This document shows positions 17,865 through 26,865 of a DNA stretch of 64,000 bases, one piece after another. Position 1 is the first letter of the stretch. Every line of letters begins with the position of its first letter. The translations under genes were made by a program, and so were the position numbers. The notes below the pieces were generated by a model. The model ran no database searches. It had not been told where the DNA came from and saw only the letters and a list, made by a program, of their open reading frames with translations. The stretch lies in contig CBDCRK010000034.1 of assembly GCA_965220955.1 (NCBI GenBank), forward strand, positions 39,065 through 103,064, given 5' to 3'. The DNA comes from CBDCRK01 sp965220955 (lineage in GTDB: Bacteria; Desulfobacterota; Binatia; Bin18; CBDCRK01).

Positions 17865-19103
17865 GCAGCTGGACCCTTATCCGGCGCAATCTGGGTCGTA
17901 ACCGTTTGCGGACAATCCTGACGACCCTGGCAATTGCCTTCTCGATCTTTCTAGTATGCGCGGTGATGACCTTACCCTCGGTGCGTGAGACGACCCTAGC
18001 CCGCTCGGCCGGTAGTTTGCGTCTTGTGGTCCACCACAAGGCTGGGCTCTCCTATGGATTGTTACCGCTGGCATATGTACAACGTGTGCATACCCTGCCA
18101 CACGTGGCTAGCGTAAGCCACCTGACGTGGTTTGGCGGGGTGTATGCTGACCCCAAAGATCAGTTTCCCAACTACGCCGTCGAAGCAGAAACCCTGGGTG
18201 AGGTATGGTCGGACTACGGCTGGGACCCAGCAGTTTTAAAGGCGTTCAAGCACGCGCGCAATGCTGCCCTGGTCGGTCCACGTACTAATGAAGAAGTTTG
18301 GTTGGAAGGTCGGGGACGAAGTCTCCCTGCGCAACGGCTTAGCGGGCCTTAGCCTGACGTTCAGGATAGTTGGTCAGATCCCGGTTGAGGAGCAAAATGC
18401 TTTTTCCTCTATCTTGTTTTTCCCATACCAGTATCTCGAAGAGGCGATGCAACCATACGGCGGCTATGGTCTAATCGGCACATTGTGGGTGCGGGTAGAT
18501 CAACCCGAGCACCTCAAGACGGTGATAGCCACGATCGATACTTTATTTCGTAACTCTGAGGCCGAGACCGTTACCGAGACCGAACTCTCTATCACTGCTA
18601 ATGTTCTCAGTTCGTTCGACGGCTTGATTGGGGTAGTTATGCTCGTCGACTTTCGCTGGGTGAGGATGGGCCAGAAGGCCGAGGTGGTACCTGACGCCTA
18701 TTCAGACCGTAAGTATCCTGCCCAGGTGGTGAAGATCTATCCCCAGGTTGATCGCCAGAAGGGCACGGTCAAGGTTGAGCTCAAGCTGGCCAAGACAGAC
18801 GAGTACCTGCGGCCGGATATGTCAGTACGAATCAATTTTCTAGCCGAGTCTCCCAAGGATGACTCTGCTCCGCAGGTACTGGTTTCCAGAGCTGCCCTAC
18901 GTCGGAATGGGGGAAATGCCTTTGTCTGGACTGTGCGGGATGGCCAAGTATGGCGCACCCTGGTGCAGATAGGCGAAGACTTTGGCAACAAGGTGGAGAT
19001 CATGAGCGGCCTGGATGGGGGCGAGGCCCTAGTGGTATCTGGGCCTGAAAACTTGCGTGAGGGGATGCGTGTCAACACAGAAGAACACAACTCTGCACAC
19101 TGA
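17861..19103 (+). pseudogene. MacB-type permease fused to the tail of an efflux adaptor, frameshifted
   Basis: The first 135 or so codons (from 17861) encode the N-terminal membrane helix and start of the periplasmic domain of a MacB/LolE-like permease. Near 18275-18290 the reading shifts by one base and the permease continues in a second frame (LMKKFGWKVGDEVSL onward). At about 18640, where the second membrane helix should begin (FDGLIGVVML), the sequence switches to the beta-barrel part of an HlyD/RND-type periplasmic adaptor (RMGQKAEVVPDAY, then DRQKGTVKVELKL). Thus the permease C-terminal half and the adaptor N-terminal half are missing. A single large deletion between adjacent genes would explain it. 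No functional transporter is expected. Confidence 0.8.
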
Positions 19104-19199
19104 GCAACTCTTGCCACATCAGAATAGTGGGGATGCAAACGGCCAAAGTTGAGCCAAGGGAGTATTCGGTATTCCTTAGCGGGACCATCCTCACCCCTT

Positions 19200-19337
19200 T
19201 CACGCCAATTCTTCAAGTAGCACCTTAGCCTTTTTCAAGTCTGCTGTGTCAAACCCTTCAGTGAACCAGCCATAAATCTCTGCCAGCATCTGTCGAGCTT
19301 CCTCTTTCTTACCCTGTTTCTGCCACAGATGACTCAT
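19200..19337 (-). pseudogene. C-terminal fragment of a TPR/ATPase (adenylate cyclase-type) protein
   Basis: The last 45 codons of a gene remain: LWQKQGKKEEARQMLAEIYG followed by WFTEGFDTADLKKAKVLLEELA. This is a frequent C-terminus of large AAA-ATPase/TPR regulators, some with a guanylate/adenylate cyclase domain. Nothing upstream in frame continues the gene. The rest of the 19104-19556 gap holds a short minus-strand ORF with LLPERLDDPGFRTTFLQ (19334-19558) that was not recognised and may be another fragment. Confidence 0.5.
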
Positions 19338-19556
19338 ACCAAGTTGCGATTTATATTTATAAGGTAAAAGTCTAAGAAGCGGTTAATGAGATTTGCCAGC
19401 TGGAGGAAGGTAGTGCGAAACCCAGGGTCGTCTAGCCGCTCAGGGAGAAGCTGGGTAAAGGTGAGGATTACAGGCGGAAAGGCGATAGTGGTTTTCTTCT
19501 TATTTAGAATCTTGTAAGGGAGAGATAAGTCTGACAACAAGGCAACTTTAAAAACC

Positions 19557-20348
19557 ATGAGTCAAGAAACAAGCAACGTCTTTTCCCGTCTAGTGGAAAT
19601 TATGGCGAGGCTACGAGGGCCTCAGGGATGCCCGTGGGATAAAGAACAGACTCCGGAGACTCTGAAACCTTATCTGATCGAAGAAGCTTACGAAGTGCTT
19701 GCAGCCCTGGAGGCCAACAATCCCCAGGCACTTAAGGAAGAAATGGGAGACCTTCTTCTGCAGATTGTTTTCCATGCCCAGATTGCAGCTGAGGCTAAAG
19801 AGTTTACCATAAACGACGTGGTGCAGGGGCTGATAGACAAACTGGTTCGCCGTCATCCACATGTGTTTGGCAACCTCAAGGTGAGAGACGCCAGCGATGT
19901 TGTACAGAATTGGTCCAGGATTAAGGCCAAGGAGAAAAAGGGAAAGGAGGATCGCTCGATTCTTGCTGGTGTACCGAAAATCGCCCCGGCTCTCATCCAG
20001 GCTCAGCGCCTAGGAGAGAAAGCCGCACAGGTTGGATTTGATTGGTCTGCCCCAAAAGAGGTACTGAAGAAAGTGCAAGAAGAGGTGGATGAATTGGAGC
20101 AGGCCCTGAGCTGTAAAGATCTGGCCAACCAGGAGGAGGAGATAGGAGACCTCCTTTTTGCGCTTACCAGTTTGGCCCGCCACTTAGGACTCGATGCGGA
20201 GATGGCTTTACGCAAGGCAACGACACGGTTTAGTAATCGGTTTCGCTATATTGAGGAGCAGGTTGCGGCAAAAGGGCAAGACGTTTACGACGTTTCACTT
20301 GAAGATTTGGAAGCGCTTTGGCAGGAGGCGAAAAAGGCGCGGGTATAA
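19557..20348 (+). CDS. mazG: Nucleoside triphosphate pyrophosphohydrolase MazG
   Basis: 263 residues with two MazG repeats. The first carries LRGPQGCPWDKEQT and the EExYE ... GDLLLQ metal site (EEAYEVLAAL, EEMGDLLLQIVFHAQ); the second has EEVDELEQAL and EEEIGDLLFAL. MazG hydrolyses nucleoside triphosphates to monophosphates and pyrophosphate and cleans out abnormal nucleotides. ATG at 19557 without a strong ribosome-binding site. Its 3' end overlaps the end of murJ, on the other strand, by 54 bases. Confidence 0.92.
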   Translation: MSQETSNVFSRLVEIMARLRGPQGCPWDKEQTPETLKPYLIEEAYEVLAALEANNPQALKEEMGDLLLQIVFHAQIAAEAKEFTINDVVQGLIDKLVRRHPHVFGNLKVRDASDVVQNWSRIKAKEKKGKEDRSILAGVPKIAPALIQAQRLGEKAAQVGFDWSAPKEVLKKVQEEVDELEQALSCKDLANQEEEIGDLLFALTSLARHLGLDAEMALRKATTRFSNRFRYIEEQVAAKGQDVYDVSLEDLEALWQEAKKARV

Positions 20349-22019
20349 TTCCTTTACTTCGGCCCTGTCGAGGAGACAGATGGCTACACCGAAAACCACA
20401 ACTCCTGTTGCCACAGCGCCGCATAGAACTGCACTCTGAGTGAGCAGATTTACTGTAGGGCCAAGCCAGTCGATTTGACCCGCCACCATCCGAACCGGCC
20501 AGACGATAAGGAGGGAAGCCAGGAGGCTCTTAGCAAAAGAGACCGCTACCTTTCCCCAAGCAAACCCCCCGAATCGTTGTCGCAGGAGCACTCCTAAAAG
20601 GAGTAGATTAACTGTAGCTGAAAGCGAGGTGGCCAGGGCAAGGCCGCCGTGACGGAGGTCCACCAGAGTCAGGTGTGTGCTGAGGGTAGCAATCGTTTTC
20701 TCTATGAGTCCCTCACCTTCTGCCATTACTGGACCCATAAGCATAAGGCTAAAAAAGAAGTTAGCAACGAATGCGGCGGCAGCGGTAACCACCGGAGTAC
20801 GGGTATCTTCCAGCGCGAAAAAACATGAGGAAAGGAGGCGCACAGTGGCTACCGACCATAGTCCCACAGCAAAGCAGCGCAACACCCAAGCTGTCTGCAA
20901 GACATCTTCTGCGCCAAACATCCCCCGGTGGAACAGCACTGCCGTAATAGGCGTTGCTAACATAAACAGCCCTACAGCCGCAGGTAAGACTATTAGGTTG
21001 ACCAGCCGCAAGGAAACTCTGAGGCTCTCCTGTAACCCCTGGTAGTCATTGTTTTTGACTTGGGTAGCAAAGCTAGGCAAAGCGGCAGTGCCTAAGGCCA
21101 CAGCAAAAATCCCCAAGGGAAACTCAAACACTCGGTCTGCATACCAGAGGTAAGACACACTACCCTCGGGTAAAAGTGAGGCAAAGATAGTGGATACCAC
21201 AATATTAATCTGGTACACGGCAGCGCCAAAAAGAGTGGGGAGAAGAAGGAAAAGCACCCGGCGGATTGCCGGGTGAGAGACATCCCAAAGCGGACGCAGA
21301 GGGACGCCCAATCTCCTCAGCACCGGAAGCTGAATGAGGAACTGACATATTCCACCTATCACCACTCCATAAGCAAGACTAAAGACCGGCTCTTGCAAGT
21401 GGTGATAGAGCAGCAGGGCGCAGGCAATCATTGACAGGTTGAGGAGCACCGGAGAGAAGGCTGGGGCGGCAAAGTGGCGGAGAGAATGCAAAACTCCCAT
21501 AGCCATGGCTACCAAGCCAATAAAAAACAGATAGAGAAACGTGATGCGGAGAAGGGCAACGGCAAGACCAACCTTGGCGCCAGAAAACCCCGGAGCAAAC
21601 AGGGCAACAAGCGGACCCGCAAACAATACACCGAAAACGGTCAAGAGAGCCAGAACCACAGCCACAAAGGTGGCCAACGCCCGCACCATAGCCATAGCCT
21701 CCGCGTGAGAGCGGTGAGTGAGATAGTCAGTCACCACTGGAACAAAGACAACCGCCACTGCTCCCTCCCCAACCAACCGTCGCAGCAGGTTAGGAATGCG
21801 AAAGGCAACAAAAAAGGCATCTGCCGCACTACCAGTGCCAAAGAGATACCCTACCACAAGATCGCGTGCCAAACCGGCAATGCGGCTTATAAGGGTAAGA
21901 AACCCCACCAAGCTGGCTGCTCGGGCGATAGCGTACTTCTCATCCCTTATTGGCCGCCCTGATCTTCCGACAGGGCTCAGGAGAGGCGTGCTTTGACAAG
22001 AGGTATTGCCAGGTTCCAC
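20295..22019 (-). CDS. murJ: Lipid II flippase MurJ
   Basis: 574 residues with about 14 membrane segments and the MurJ/MviN layout, starting at AIARAASLVGFLTLISRIAGL. It moves the peptidoglycan precursor lipid II across the inner membrane. The start is a GTG at 22019 with GAGGAG upstream, which gives a 28-residue extension before the usual MurJ start point. That extension includes TPLLSPVGRSGR, encoded by a degenerate copy of the CCTGTCC...GTCGAAGG repeat at 21961-21987. The gene diverges from rpsT across 58 bases, which must hold both promoters. Confidence 0.9.
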   Translation of the reverse strand: MEPGNTSCQSTPLLSPVGRSGRPIRDEKYAIARAASLVGFLTLISRIAGLARDLVVGYLFGTGSAADAFFVAFRIPNLLRRLVGEGAVAVVFVPVVTDYLTHRSHAEAMAMVRALATFVAVVLALLTVFGVLFAGPLVALFAPGFSGAKVGLAVALLRITFLYLFFIGLVAMAMGVLHSLRHFAAPAFSPVLLNLSMIACALLLYHHLQEPVFSLAYGVVIGGICQFLIQLPVLRRLGVPLRPLWDVSHPAIRRVLFLLLPTLFGAAVYQINIVVSTIFASLLPEGSVSYLWYADRVFEFPLGIFAVALGTAALPSFATQVKNNDYQGLQESLRVSLRLVNLIVLPAAVGLFMLATPITAVLFHRGMFGAEDVLQTAWVLRCFAVGLWSVATVRLLSSCFFALEDTRTPVVTAAAAFVANFFFSLMLMGPVMAEGEGLIEKTIATLSTHLTLVDLRHGGLALATSLSATVNLLLLGVLLRQRFGGFAWGKVAVSFAKSLLASLLIVWPVRMVAGQIDWLGPTVNLLTQSAVLCGAVATGVVVFGVAICLLDRAEVKELYPRLFRLLPKRFQIFK

Positions 22020-22077
22020 AGTTGATTGACTCCTCTACCTGTGTTAGGAAGGGAAGTTCACAGAAGGAGGAAAACGC

Positions 22078-22389
22078 GTGGCAGCACCAGCACGGAAAAA
22101 GCATCTCTCTGTTAGAAAAAGGCAGCGCCAGAGCGTGAAGCGACACCTGCGCAACCAGGCGGCCAAATCACGAGTAAAAACGTTCATCAAGAGGGTCCAG
22201 GAGTCCTTAGCGAAAAAAGACGAGACTGCGGCTGCAGTCCAGCTACAGGCCGCTACGCGTGTACTGTACAAAGCAGCGGGTAAAGGAGTGCTCCATCGAA
22301 ACACCGTGGCTCGCCGCGTCTCCCGTTTGTCCAAGCGCGTCCACGAGCTAAAGGCTGCCCCGGCCAGCAGTGAGGGTGCACAAGTCTAG
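22078..22389 (+). CDS. rpsT: 30S ribosomal protein S20
   Basis: 103 residues, very basic, with the S20 helical pattern (KKHLSVRKRQRQSVKRH near the start, TAAAVQLQAATRVLYKAAGKGVLH in the middle). It binds 16S rRNA early in 30S assembly. GTG start with a perfect AAGGAGG a few bases upstream; non-ATG starts are usual for rpsT. Slightly longer than the E. coli protein (87). Its 3' end overlaps holA on the opposite strand by 42 bases. Confidence 0.95.
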   Translation: MAAPARKKHLSVRKRQRQSVKRHLRNQAAKSRVKTFIKRVQESLAKKDETAAAVQLQAATRVLYKAAGKGVLHRNTVARRVSRLSKRVHELKAAPASSEGAQV

Positions 22390-23421
22390 AATAAAGTCTT
22401 CTAGCAAAACTCTGGGGTCTCCCCGGCTTGACTTAAGCGCTAGGTCCATATCCGCAGCTCGGGCAAAAACAGAGGCCAGAGCAAGAGGCGAGAAAAGCCT
22501 AGCCTGTTGGATCACTGTCTTAAGCCGTCCTCCCCATAGGCGGAGGGCTGTTCCTATTTCTTCCTCTCTCTTACCCTGTGTGAGCATCTCCTTCCCCCGC
22601 CATACCCGGCGCAGATGGCTGACAAAAAGCCCAAGAAGCCCAATAGCACTCCCCCCCTCAGCCAAAACCTTGCGGAGGATCAGGAGCGCTTCCCGGCCAT
22701 CCCGCCGGCCCACAGCGTCCGCCAACTCAAACACTGAGTGGGTTCGCACGCTACCCACCACAGCGGTTACATCTGCCATTTCTACACGTTTTTTGGGCTC
22801 AACAAATAGGCAGAGTTTGTCGATCTCATGGCCAAGGCTACTGAGGTCAGCGCCTACCAGGTCCACCAGCACCCCTACTGCCTCTGCAGTAAAACCATAC
22901 CCTCGTTCCTTTACCTCCTGTCGTATCCAGGCGGGAAGCTGGGAGGCAAAGAGTGAACGGAACTCTACTGCCGTCCCTTCTTTGGTAATGTAAGAGAAAA
23001 GCTTCTGGCGCTGGTCAAGACGGCGACCGCAGAAAACCACGGGAGTATTCCCTGGCCGTTGTGTCAGCGCCTGTAGGAGCACGTCCCGCTCTCCAGCACT
23101 AAGCCGTTCGGCTGCCTTTAGCACCACCACTTGCTCATCGGTAAAAAGAGACCGAGTCTCCCAAGCCGCAATAATCGCCTCCACGCTGTCCTGCCCAGCG
23201 TAGAAGGTACGCGCCCCCAGGCTTGTCCCTTCGACCTTTTGGCCCCGCTCAGAGCGGGCTTGGCTTGGGACAGGCATTGCCCGCCTAAGCACGGTGGCCA
23301 CAGCCTTCTCAATAAGGTATTCCTCGTCTCCGTAAAACAGGTAAAGGGCAGAAACTGAAGACCTGGTGAGGCGGGCTAGGGCTTCTTCAGGACGAACTCG
23401 CTTTTTTGAGCTTTCAGCCAT
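22348..23421 (-). CDS. holA: DNA polymerase III subunit delta
   Basis: 357 residues, HolA family: LYLFYGDEEYLIEKAV at the start, LFTDEQVVVLKAAERL, and the C-terminal collar domain with DLALKSSRGDPRVLLEDFILDL. Delta opens the sliding clamp as part of the clamp loader. Residues 50-70 hold an insert (PSQARSERGQKVEGTSLG) that other HolA proteins lack; it is encoded by a palindromic repeat at 23222-23274. The ATG itself lies inside a GCTGA-type repeat (ATGGCTGAAAGCT). The order leuS-lptE-holA next to rpsT is common in Gram-negative anaerobes. Confidence 0.9.
   Translation of the reverse strand: MAESSKKRVRPEEALARLTRSSVSALYLFYGDEEYLIEKAVATVLRRAMPVPSQARSERGQKVEGTSLGARTFYAGQDSVEAIIAAWETRSLFTDEQVVVLKAAERLSAGERDVLLQALTQRPGNTPVVFCGRRLDQRQKLFSYITKEGTAVEFRSLFASQLPAWIRQEVKERGYGFTAEAVGVLVDLVGADLSSLGHEIDKLCLFVEPKKRVEMADVTAVVGSVRTHSVFELADAVGRRDGREALLILRKVLAEGGSAIGLLGLFVSHLRRVWRGKEMLTQGKREEEIGTALRLWGGRLKTVIQQARLFSPLALASVFARAADMDLALKSSRGDPRVLLEDFILDLCTLTAGRGSL
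23222..23274. repeat. Palindromic repeat inserted in frame in holA
   Basis: Ends CTTGTCCC and GGGACAGG are near-perfect inverted repeats, and the middle holds a CCCGCTC...GAGCGGG stem. It shares CCTGTCC and GTCGAAGG with the copy in the phosphoglycosyltransferase gene at 47876-47904. It adds about 18 codons to holA without breaking the frame. Confidence 0.75.
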
Positions 23422-23533
23422 CAGTAGTCAGCTTTCAGCTTCTGAATGAACGTTTTTAATTTGTGCCTTTTGCCCTCTTCCCACGTCCCTTATCAGGTCC
23501 AAGGCTAACAGCTGATTGCTGACCGCTGAAAGC
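23410..23533. repeat. GCTGA-type repeats between lptE and holA
   Basis: Two clusters of GCTGA/CAGCT units, 23410-23452 and 23503-23533, fill both ends of the gap. The first overlaps the holA start codon. Confidence 0.7.
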
Positions 23534-23540
23534 TTATATC

Positions 23541-24299
23541 CTAGAAGTCTTCGGTCAGGCGGAGGTGGACCTCTCGCGCCGCTGCCTCAAATAAACGGTC
23601 CACCGCAATCCGCTCCTGCGCTTCGGAAAACTGGATCTGGGTTAGCTCACTTAAATCCTCGGGGTTGAGCGTTCCCTGCTGAAAATCAGGAGAAGTTGTG
23701 ACCATCACCTGCGGGCTGGCACTGTACTCCTCGATCTGCCTCATTCCGGTGGCCCGCCAAAGCACCTCTCCGGTGGCCCGATCGGTAAATATCAGATTCA
23801 GAACCATAGTAATTTCGTACGAAAATACTTGGTCTCTACGGGTAAAGGCAACCGGCCGGATATCAAATTGCCGGATAGTCACGCTCAGTACTCCCTCTCC
23901 TGCCTTTGTCACCTGGAAACCTCCCTGCCGATGGAACTCTCTCTCCATGGCCCACTGGAGGTTCTTCTCCATCCCCACCTGGAGGGTCTCATTGGTGAAG
24001 GCCCCAAAGCTCATAGTACGTAATCCTCTAGGTAAAGGGCGGTTGCCAGCAAAGTGATAACCACAGCCTCCGGCGAGCAAGAAAGCAAGAACACCGGTAG
24101 AGGCGATCCTGGTGATCACCCAAGCAAGTAAGTATCCACGCAACAATAACTTGATCAGTTTATCAATCCTTACCCGTCTTGCAGGGACGATCCTGGTGAT
24201 CGCCCAAACCGGACCATTCCGGCCATCAATCCGGTTCGTCTGGGGACGAATACGAGATTCGCCCCTACCATTGGTTGGCTTAATGCCATTACACGGCAA
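23541..24299 (-). CDS. lptE: LPS-assembly lipoprotein LptE, N-terminus built from repeats
   Basis: The C-terminal 165 residues are a clear LptE-type protein: a lipobox (LAFLLAGGC) followed by GYHFAG, then PLPRGLRTMSFGAF and LQWAMEREFHRQ. LptE plugs the LptD barrel that delivers LPS to the outer surface. Upstream of the lipobox the frame is open for about 80 more codons to a TTG at 24299 that overlaps the leuS stop, but that part is encoded by three GATCACC...GGATCG palindromes. The true start is therefore uncertain; a start within LLLRGYLLAWV would give a plausible signal peptide that includes one repeat-encoded VITRIAS segment. Confidence 0.85.
   Translation of the reverse strand: MPCNGIKPTNGRGESRIRPQTNRIDGRNGPVWAITRIVPARRVRIDKLIKLLLRGYLLAWVITRIASTGVLAFLLAGGCGYHFAGNRPLPRGLRTMSFGAFTNETLQVGMEKNLQWAMEREFHRQGGFQVTKAGEGVLSVTIRQFDIRPVAFTRRDQVFSYEITMVLNLIFTDRATGEVLWRATGMRQIEEYSASPQVMVTTSPDFQQGTLNPEDLSELTQIQFSEAQERIAVDRLFEAAAREVHLRLTEDF
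24101..24269. repeat. Cluster of GGCGATC-type palindromes in the 5' part of lptE
   Basis: GGCGATCCTGGTGATCACCC at 24102-24121, GGGACGATCCTGGTGATCGCCC at 24184-24205, and GGGACGAATACGAGATTCGCCCCTAC at 24243-24268 are three members of the GTAGGGG/GATCGCCC family, all inside the open frame that leads into lptE. Confidence 0.75.
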
Positions 24300-26865
24300 T
24301 ACTCACAAGCCTCCCAGGGACAACCACGGTTTTCCTAATCGTCTTTCCCGCCAGGTGTTCTTTGATACGCTTGTGGGCAAGTGCCTGAGCCAGCACCGCT
24401 TCTTCTGCAGCTTCGGTAGAAACGGTGATCTTCCCCCTCACTTTACCGTTTATCTGCACAACGACCGTTACTTCCTCAGTAACAAGGGCCTGAGGATCAT
24501 ACGTCGGCCAGGGGTGATCATCGAGAGCATCAGAGTGGTCTATCTCTTGCCACAGCTCACTGGCGATGTGAGGGACAAAGGGAAAAAGCAAGACCACTGC
24601 CGTCTCAAGCGCTTCCTTTACAATCCTACGATCAGCCTCAGCCCCTTCCTGGCGGACGGCCCCAAGGCAGTCCTGTACTCCATTGATTAACTCCATCACC
24701 GCGGCAATAGCCGTGTTGAAGCGAAAGCGCTCCTCTACGTCATCACTAACCCGTTTGATAGTTCTATGAATGAGGCGGCGTAACGTTTGTCCCAAGGGGC
24801 TAAGATCGGAGGTAGAATCAGGCAGTGCTCCTGAGGAAAGGAGCGGCTTCTGTGAATAGACCAGGCGCCATAATCGACCCAAAAAGCGAGAAATTCCCTC
24901 TACCGCTTGATCATTCCATTCCAGGTCTTTTTCTGGTGGCGCAGCAAAAAGACAAAACAAGCGGACCGTGTCTGCCCCGTATTTCTCAATGAGATAGTCG
25001 GGTTCGACCACATTACGCTTGGATTTAGACATTTTCTCCATACGCCCCACTTCTACCTCTTTGCCGCACTGCCCGCAGTGCCTACTCTCCACCTCATCTG
25101 GGTAGAGCCACTCATGCTCAGGACAATGCAGAGTTTCTTTGCATACCATTCCCTGGGTGAGCAGGTTGAGAAATGGTTCATCCACTTCCACCCAGCCTAG
25201 GTCACGCAACACCTTAGTAAAAAAGCGGGCATAGAGAAGGTGGAGGACGGCGTGCTCAACACCTCCGATGTACTGATCCACAGGCATCCAGTAGCGGGCC
25301 GCCGCTCCGTCTAGAGGTGCCCTGTCCTCGTGTGGGCACGCATAACGGGCAAAGTACCAAGAAGACTCAACAAAGGTGTCCATGGTATCCGTCTCTCGCT
25401 GCGCTCTGCCACCACAGTTAGGACAGATAGTCTCGACAAACGCCCGGTGCCTGGCCAGAGGCGATCCTCCTTCACCCGTTAACTCAACATCCCTGGGCAA
25501 GACTACGGGAAGGTCTTTTTTAAGTACCGGCACCATTTGACAGCGGTCGCAATACACTACCGGAATAGGCGCACCCCAATAGCGCTGGCGGGAGATGCCC
25601 CAGTCACGTAACCGATACTCGATTCTGCGTTTGCCCAAACCCTTTGCCTCAAGATAGTCCGCGACTTTCTCCTTGCCCTCTTCGCTCCAGAGATCGGTAA
25701 ACTCGCCCGAGGCCACCATGCGACCCGACCCCTCGTATGCCTGGGCCATGGTTTCGGCAACAAGCTCGTCCCCCTGAGGCTGGATAACCACAACAACCGG
25801 CAAGGAGTATTGCCGGGCAAACTCAAAGTCACGCTGGTCGTGTGCGGGCACTGCCATCACTGCTCCAGTGCCGTATTCCATAAGCACAAAGTTGGCCGCA
25901 TAGATCGGCATCCACCAACCAGTAAAAGGATTTTGGCAGTAAGCACCGATAAAGACGCCTTCTTTGCCCTCTGCTCGCTCTGTGCGGCTCTGGGCTTTGA
26001 CATGAGCAACAAAGGCGCGCACCTCCGCTTCTTGGGAGGTTCCGCGAGAGAGCGCCAAGACAAGCGGATGTTCGACTGCCAGACTCATAAATGTGGCCCC
26101 GAAGACTGTGTCCTGACGCGTGGTGAAGACCGTTATGTCCTCCGTGCGAGCTTCAAGTGGGAAATGAATCTCAGCACCAATACTCTTGCCAATCCAGTTG
26201 CGCTGCATGGCAAGGACCTTCTCCGGCCATCCCCCGCTCAGCTTGTCACAGCCAGCGAGCAACTCCTCCACATAGGTGGTAATGCGTAAAAACCACTGTT
26301 CCAGCTCTTTTTCCTCTACAAAGTTGTGGCAGCGCCAACAGCGTCCCTCCTCTACCTGTTCGTTAGCCAGCACGGTTGCGCAGCTTCCACACCAGTTCAC
26401 CAGAGACATGCGCTTATAAGCCAGCCCGCGCTCAAGCATCTGCAAGAAAAAGAGTTGCTCCCACTTGTAATAAGAAGGGTCACATGTGGCTAGCTCCCGC
26501 TCCCAGTCATAGCTGAATCCCATGCGCTTTAGTTGCCGACGCATATGGGCAATATTCTCTTCAGTCCAGCGGGCCGGATGAACGTTGTTTTGGATGGCAG
26601 CGTTCTCTGCAGGCATGCCAAAGGCGTCCCAACCCATGGGGTGAAGCACGTTAAACCCTCGCATCCGTTTGTAACGAGCAACAACATCACCGATAGAGTA
26701 GTTGCGCACATGACCTATATGGATCTTGCCTGAGGGATAGGGAAACATCTCTAAGAGGTAGTATTTCGGCCCACCTTCCTTCTCTCGGACAGCAAAAGCT
26801 TGCTTGTGCTCCCATTCTGCCTGCCACTTCGTCTCTATTGCATGAGCATTATATCTGGGCTCCAT
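24289..26865 (-). CDS. leuS: Leucyl-tRNA synthetase
   Basis: About 858 residues from the start at MEPRYNAHAIETKWQ, which has AAGGAG directly upstream; the longer frame to 26943 overlaps nusB and is rejected. Class I motifs are intact: PYPSGKIHIGHVRNY (HIGH), KMSKSKRN (KMSKS), the editing domain between them (TTRQDTVFGATF), and the C-terminal VQINGKVRGK. It charges tRNA-Leu and hydrolyses mischarged products. It overlaps the nusB 3' end by 17 bases and the lptE frame by 11, which indicates a tightly packed operon. Confidence 0.97.
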   Translation of the reverse strand: MEPRYNAHAIETKWQAEWEHKQAFAVREKEGGPKYYLLEMFPYPSGKIHIGHVRNYSIGDVVARYKRMRGFNVLHPMGWDAFGMPAENAAIQNNVHPARWTEENIAHMRRQLKRMGFSYDWERELATCDPSYYKWEQLFFLQMLERGLAYKRMSLVNWCGSCATVLANEQVEEGRCWRCHNFVEEKELEQWFLRITTYVEELLAGCDKLSGGWPEKVLAMQRNWIGKSIGAEIHFPLEARTEDITVFTTRQDTVFGATFMSLAVEHPLVLALSRGTSQEAEVRAFVAHVKAQSRTERAEGKEGVFIGAYCQNPFTGWWMPIYAANFVLMEYGTGAVMAVPAHDQRDFEFARQYSLPVVVVIQPQGDELVAETMAQAYEGSGRMVASGEFTDLWSEEGKEKVADYLEAKGLGKRRIEYRLRDWGISRQRYWGAPIPVVYCDRCQMVPVLKKDLPVVLPRDVELTGEGGSPLARHRAFVETICPNCGGRAQRETDTMDTFVESSWYFARYACPHEDRAPLDGAAARYWMPVDQYIGGVEHAVLHLLYARFFTKVLRDLGWVEVDEPFLNLLTQGMVCKETLHCPEHEWLYPDEVESRHCGQCGKEVEVGRMEKMSKSKRNVVEPDYLIEKYGADTVRLFCLFAAPPEKDLEWNDQAVEGISRFLGRLWRLVYSQKPLLSSGALPDSTSDLSPLGQTLRRLIHRTIKRVSDDVEERFRFNTAIAAVMELINGVQDCLGAVRQEGAEADRRIVKEALETAVVLLFPFVPHIASELWQEIDHSDALDDHPWPTYDPQALVTEEVTVVVQINGKVRGKITVSTEAAEEAVLAQALAHKRIKEHLAGKTIRKTVVVPGRLVSIAV

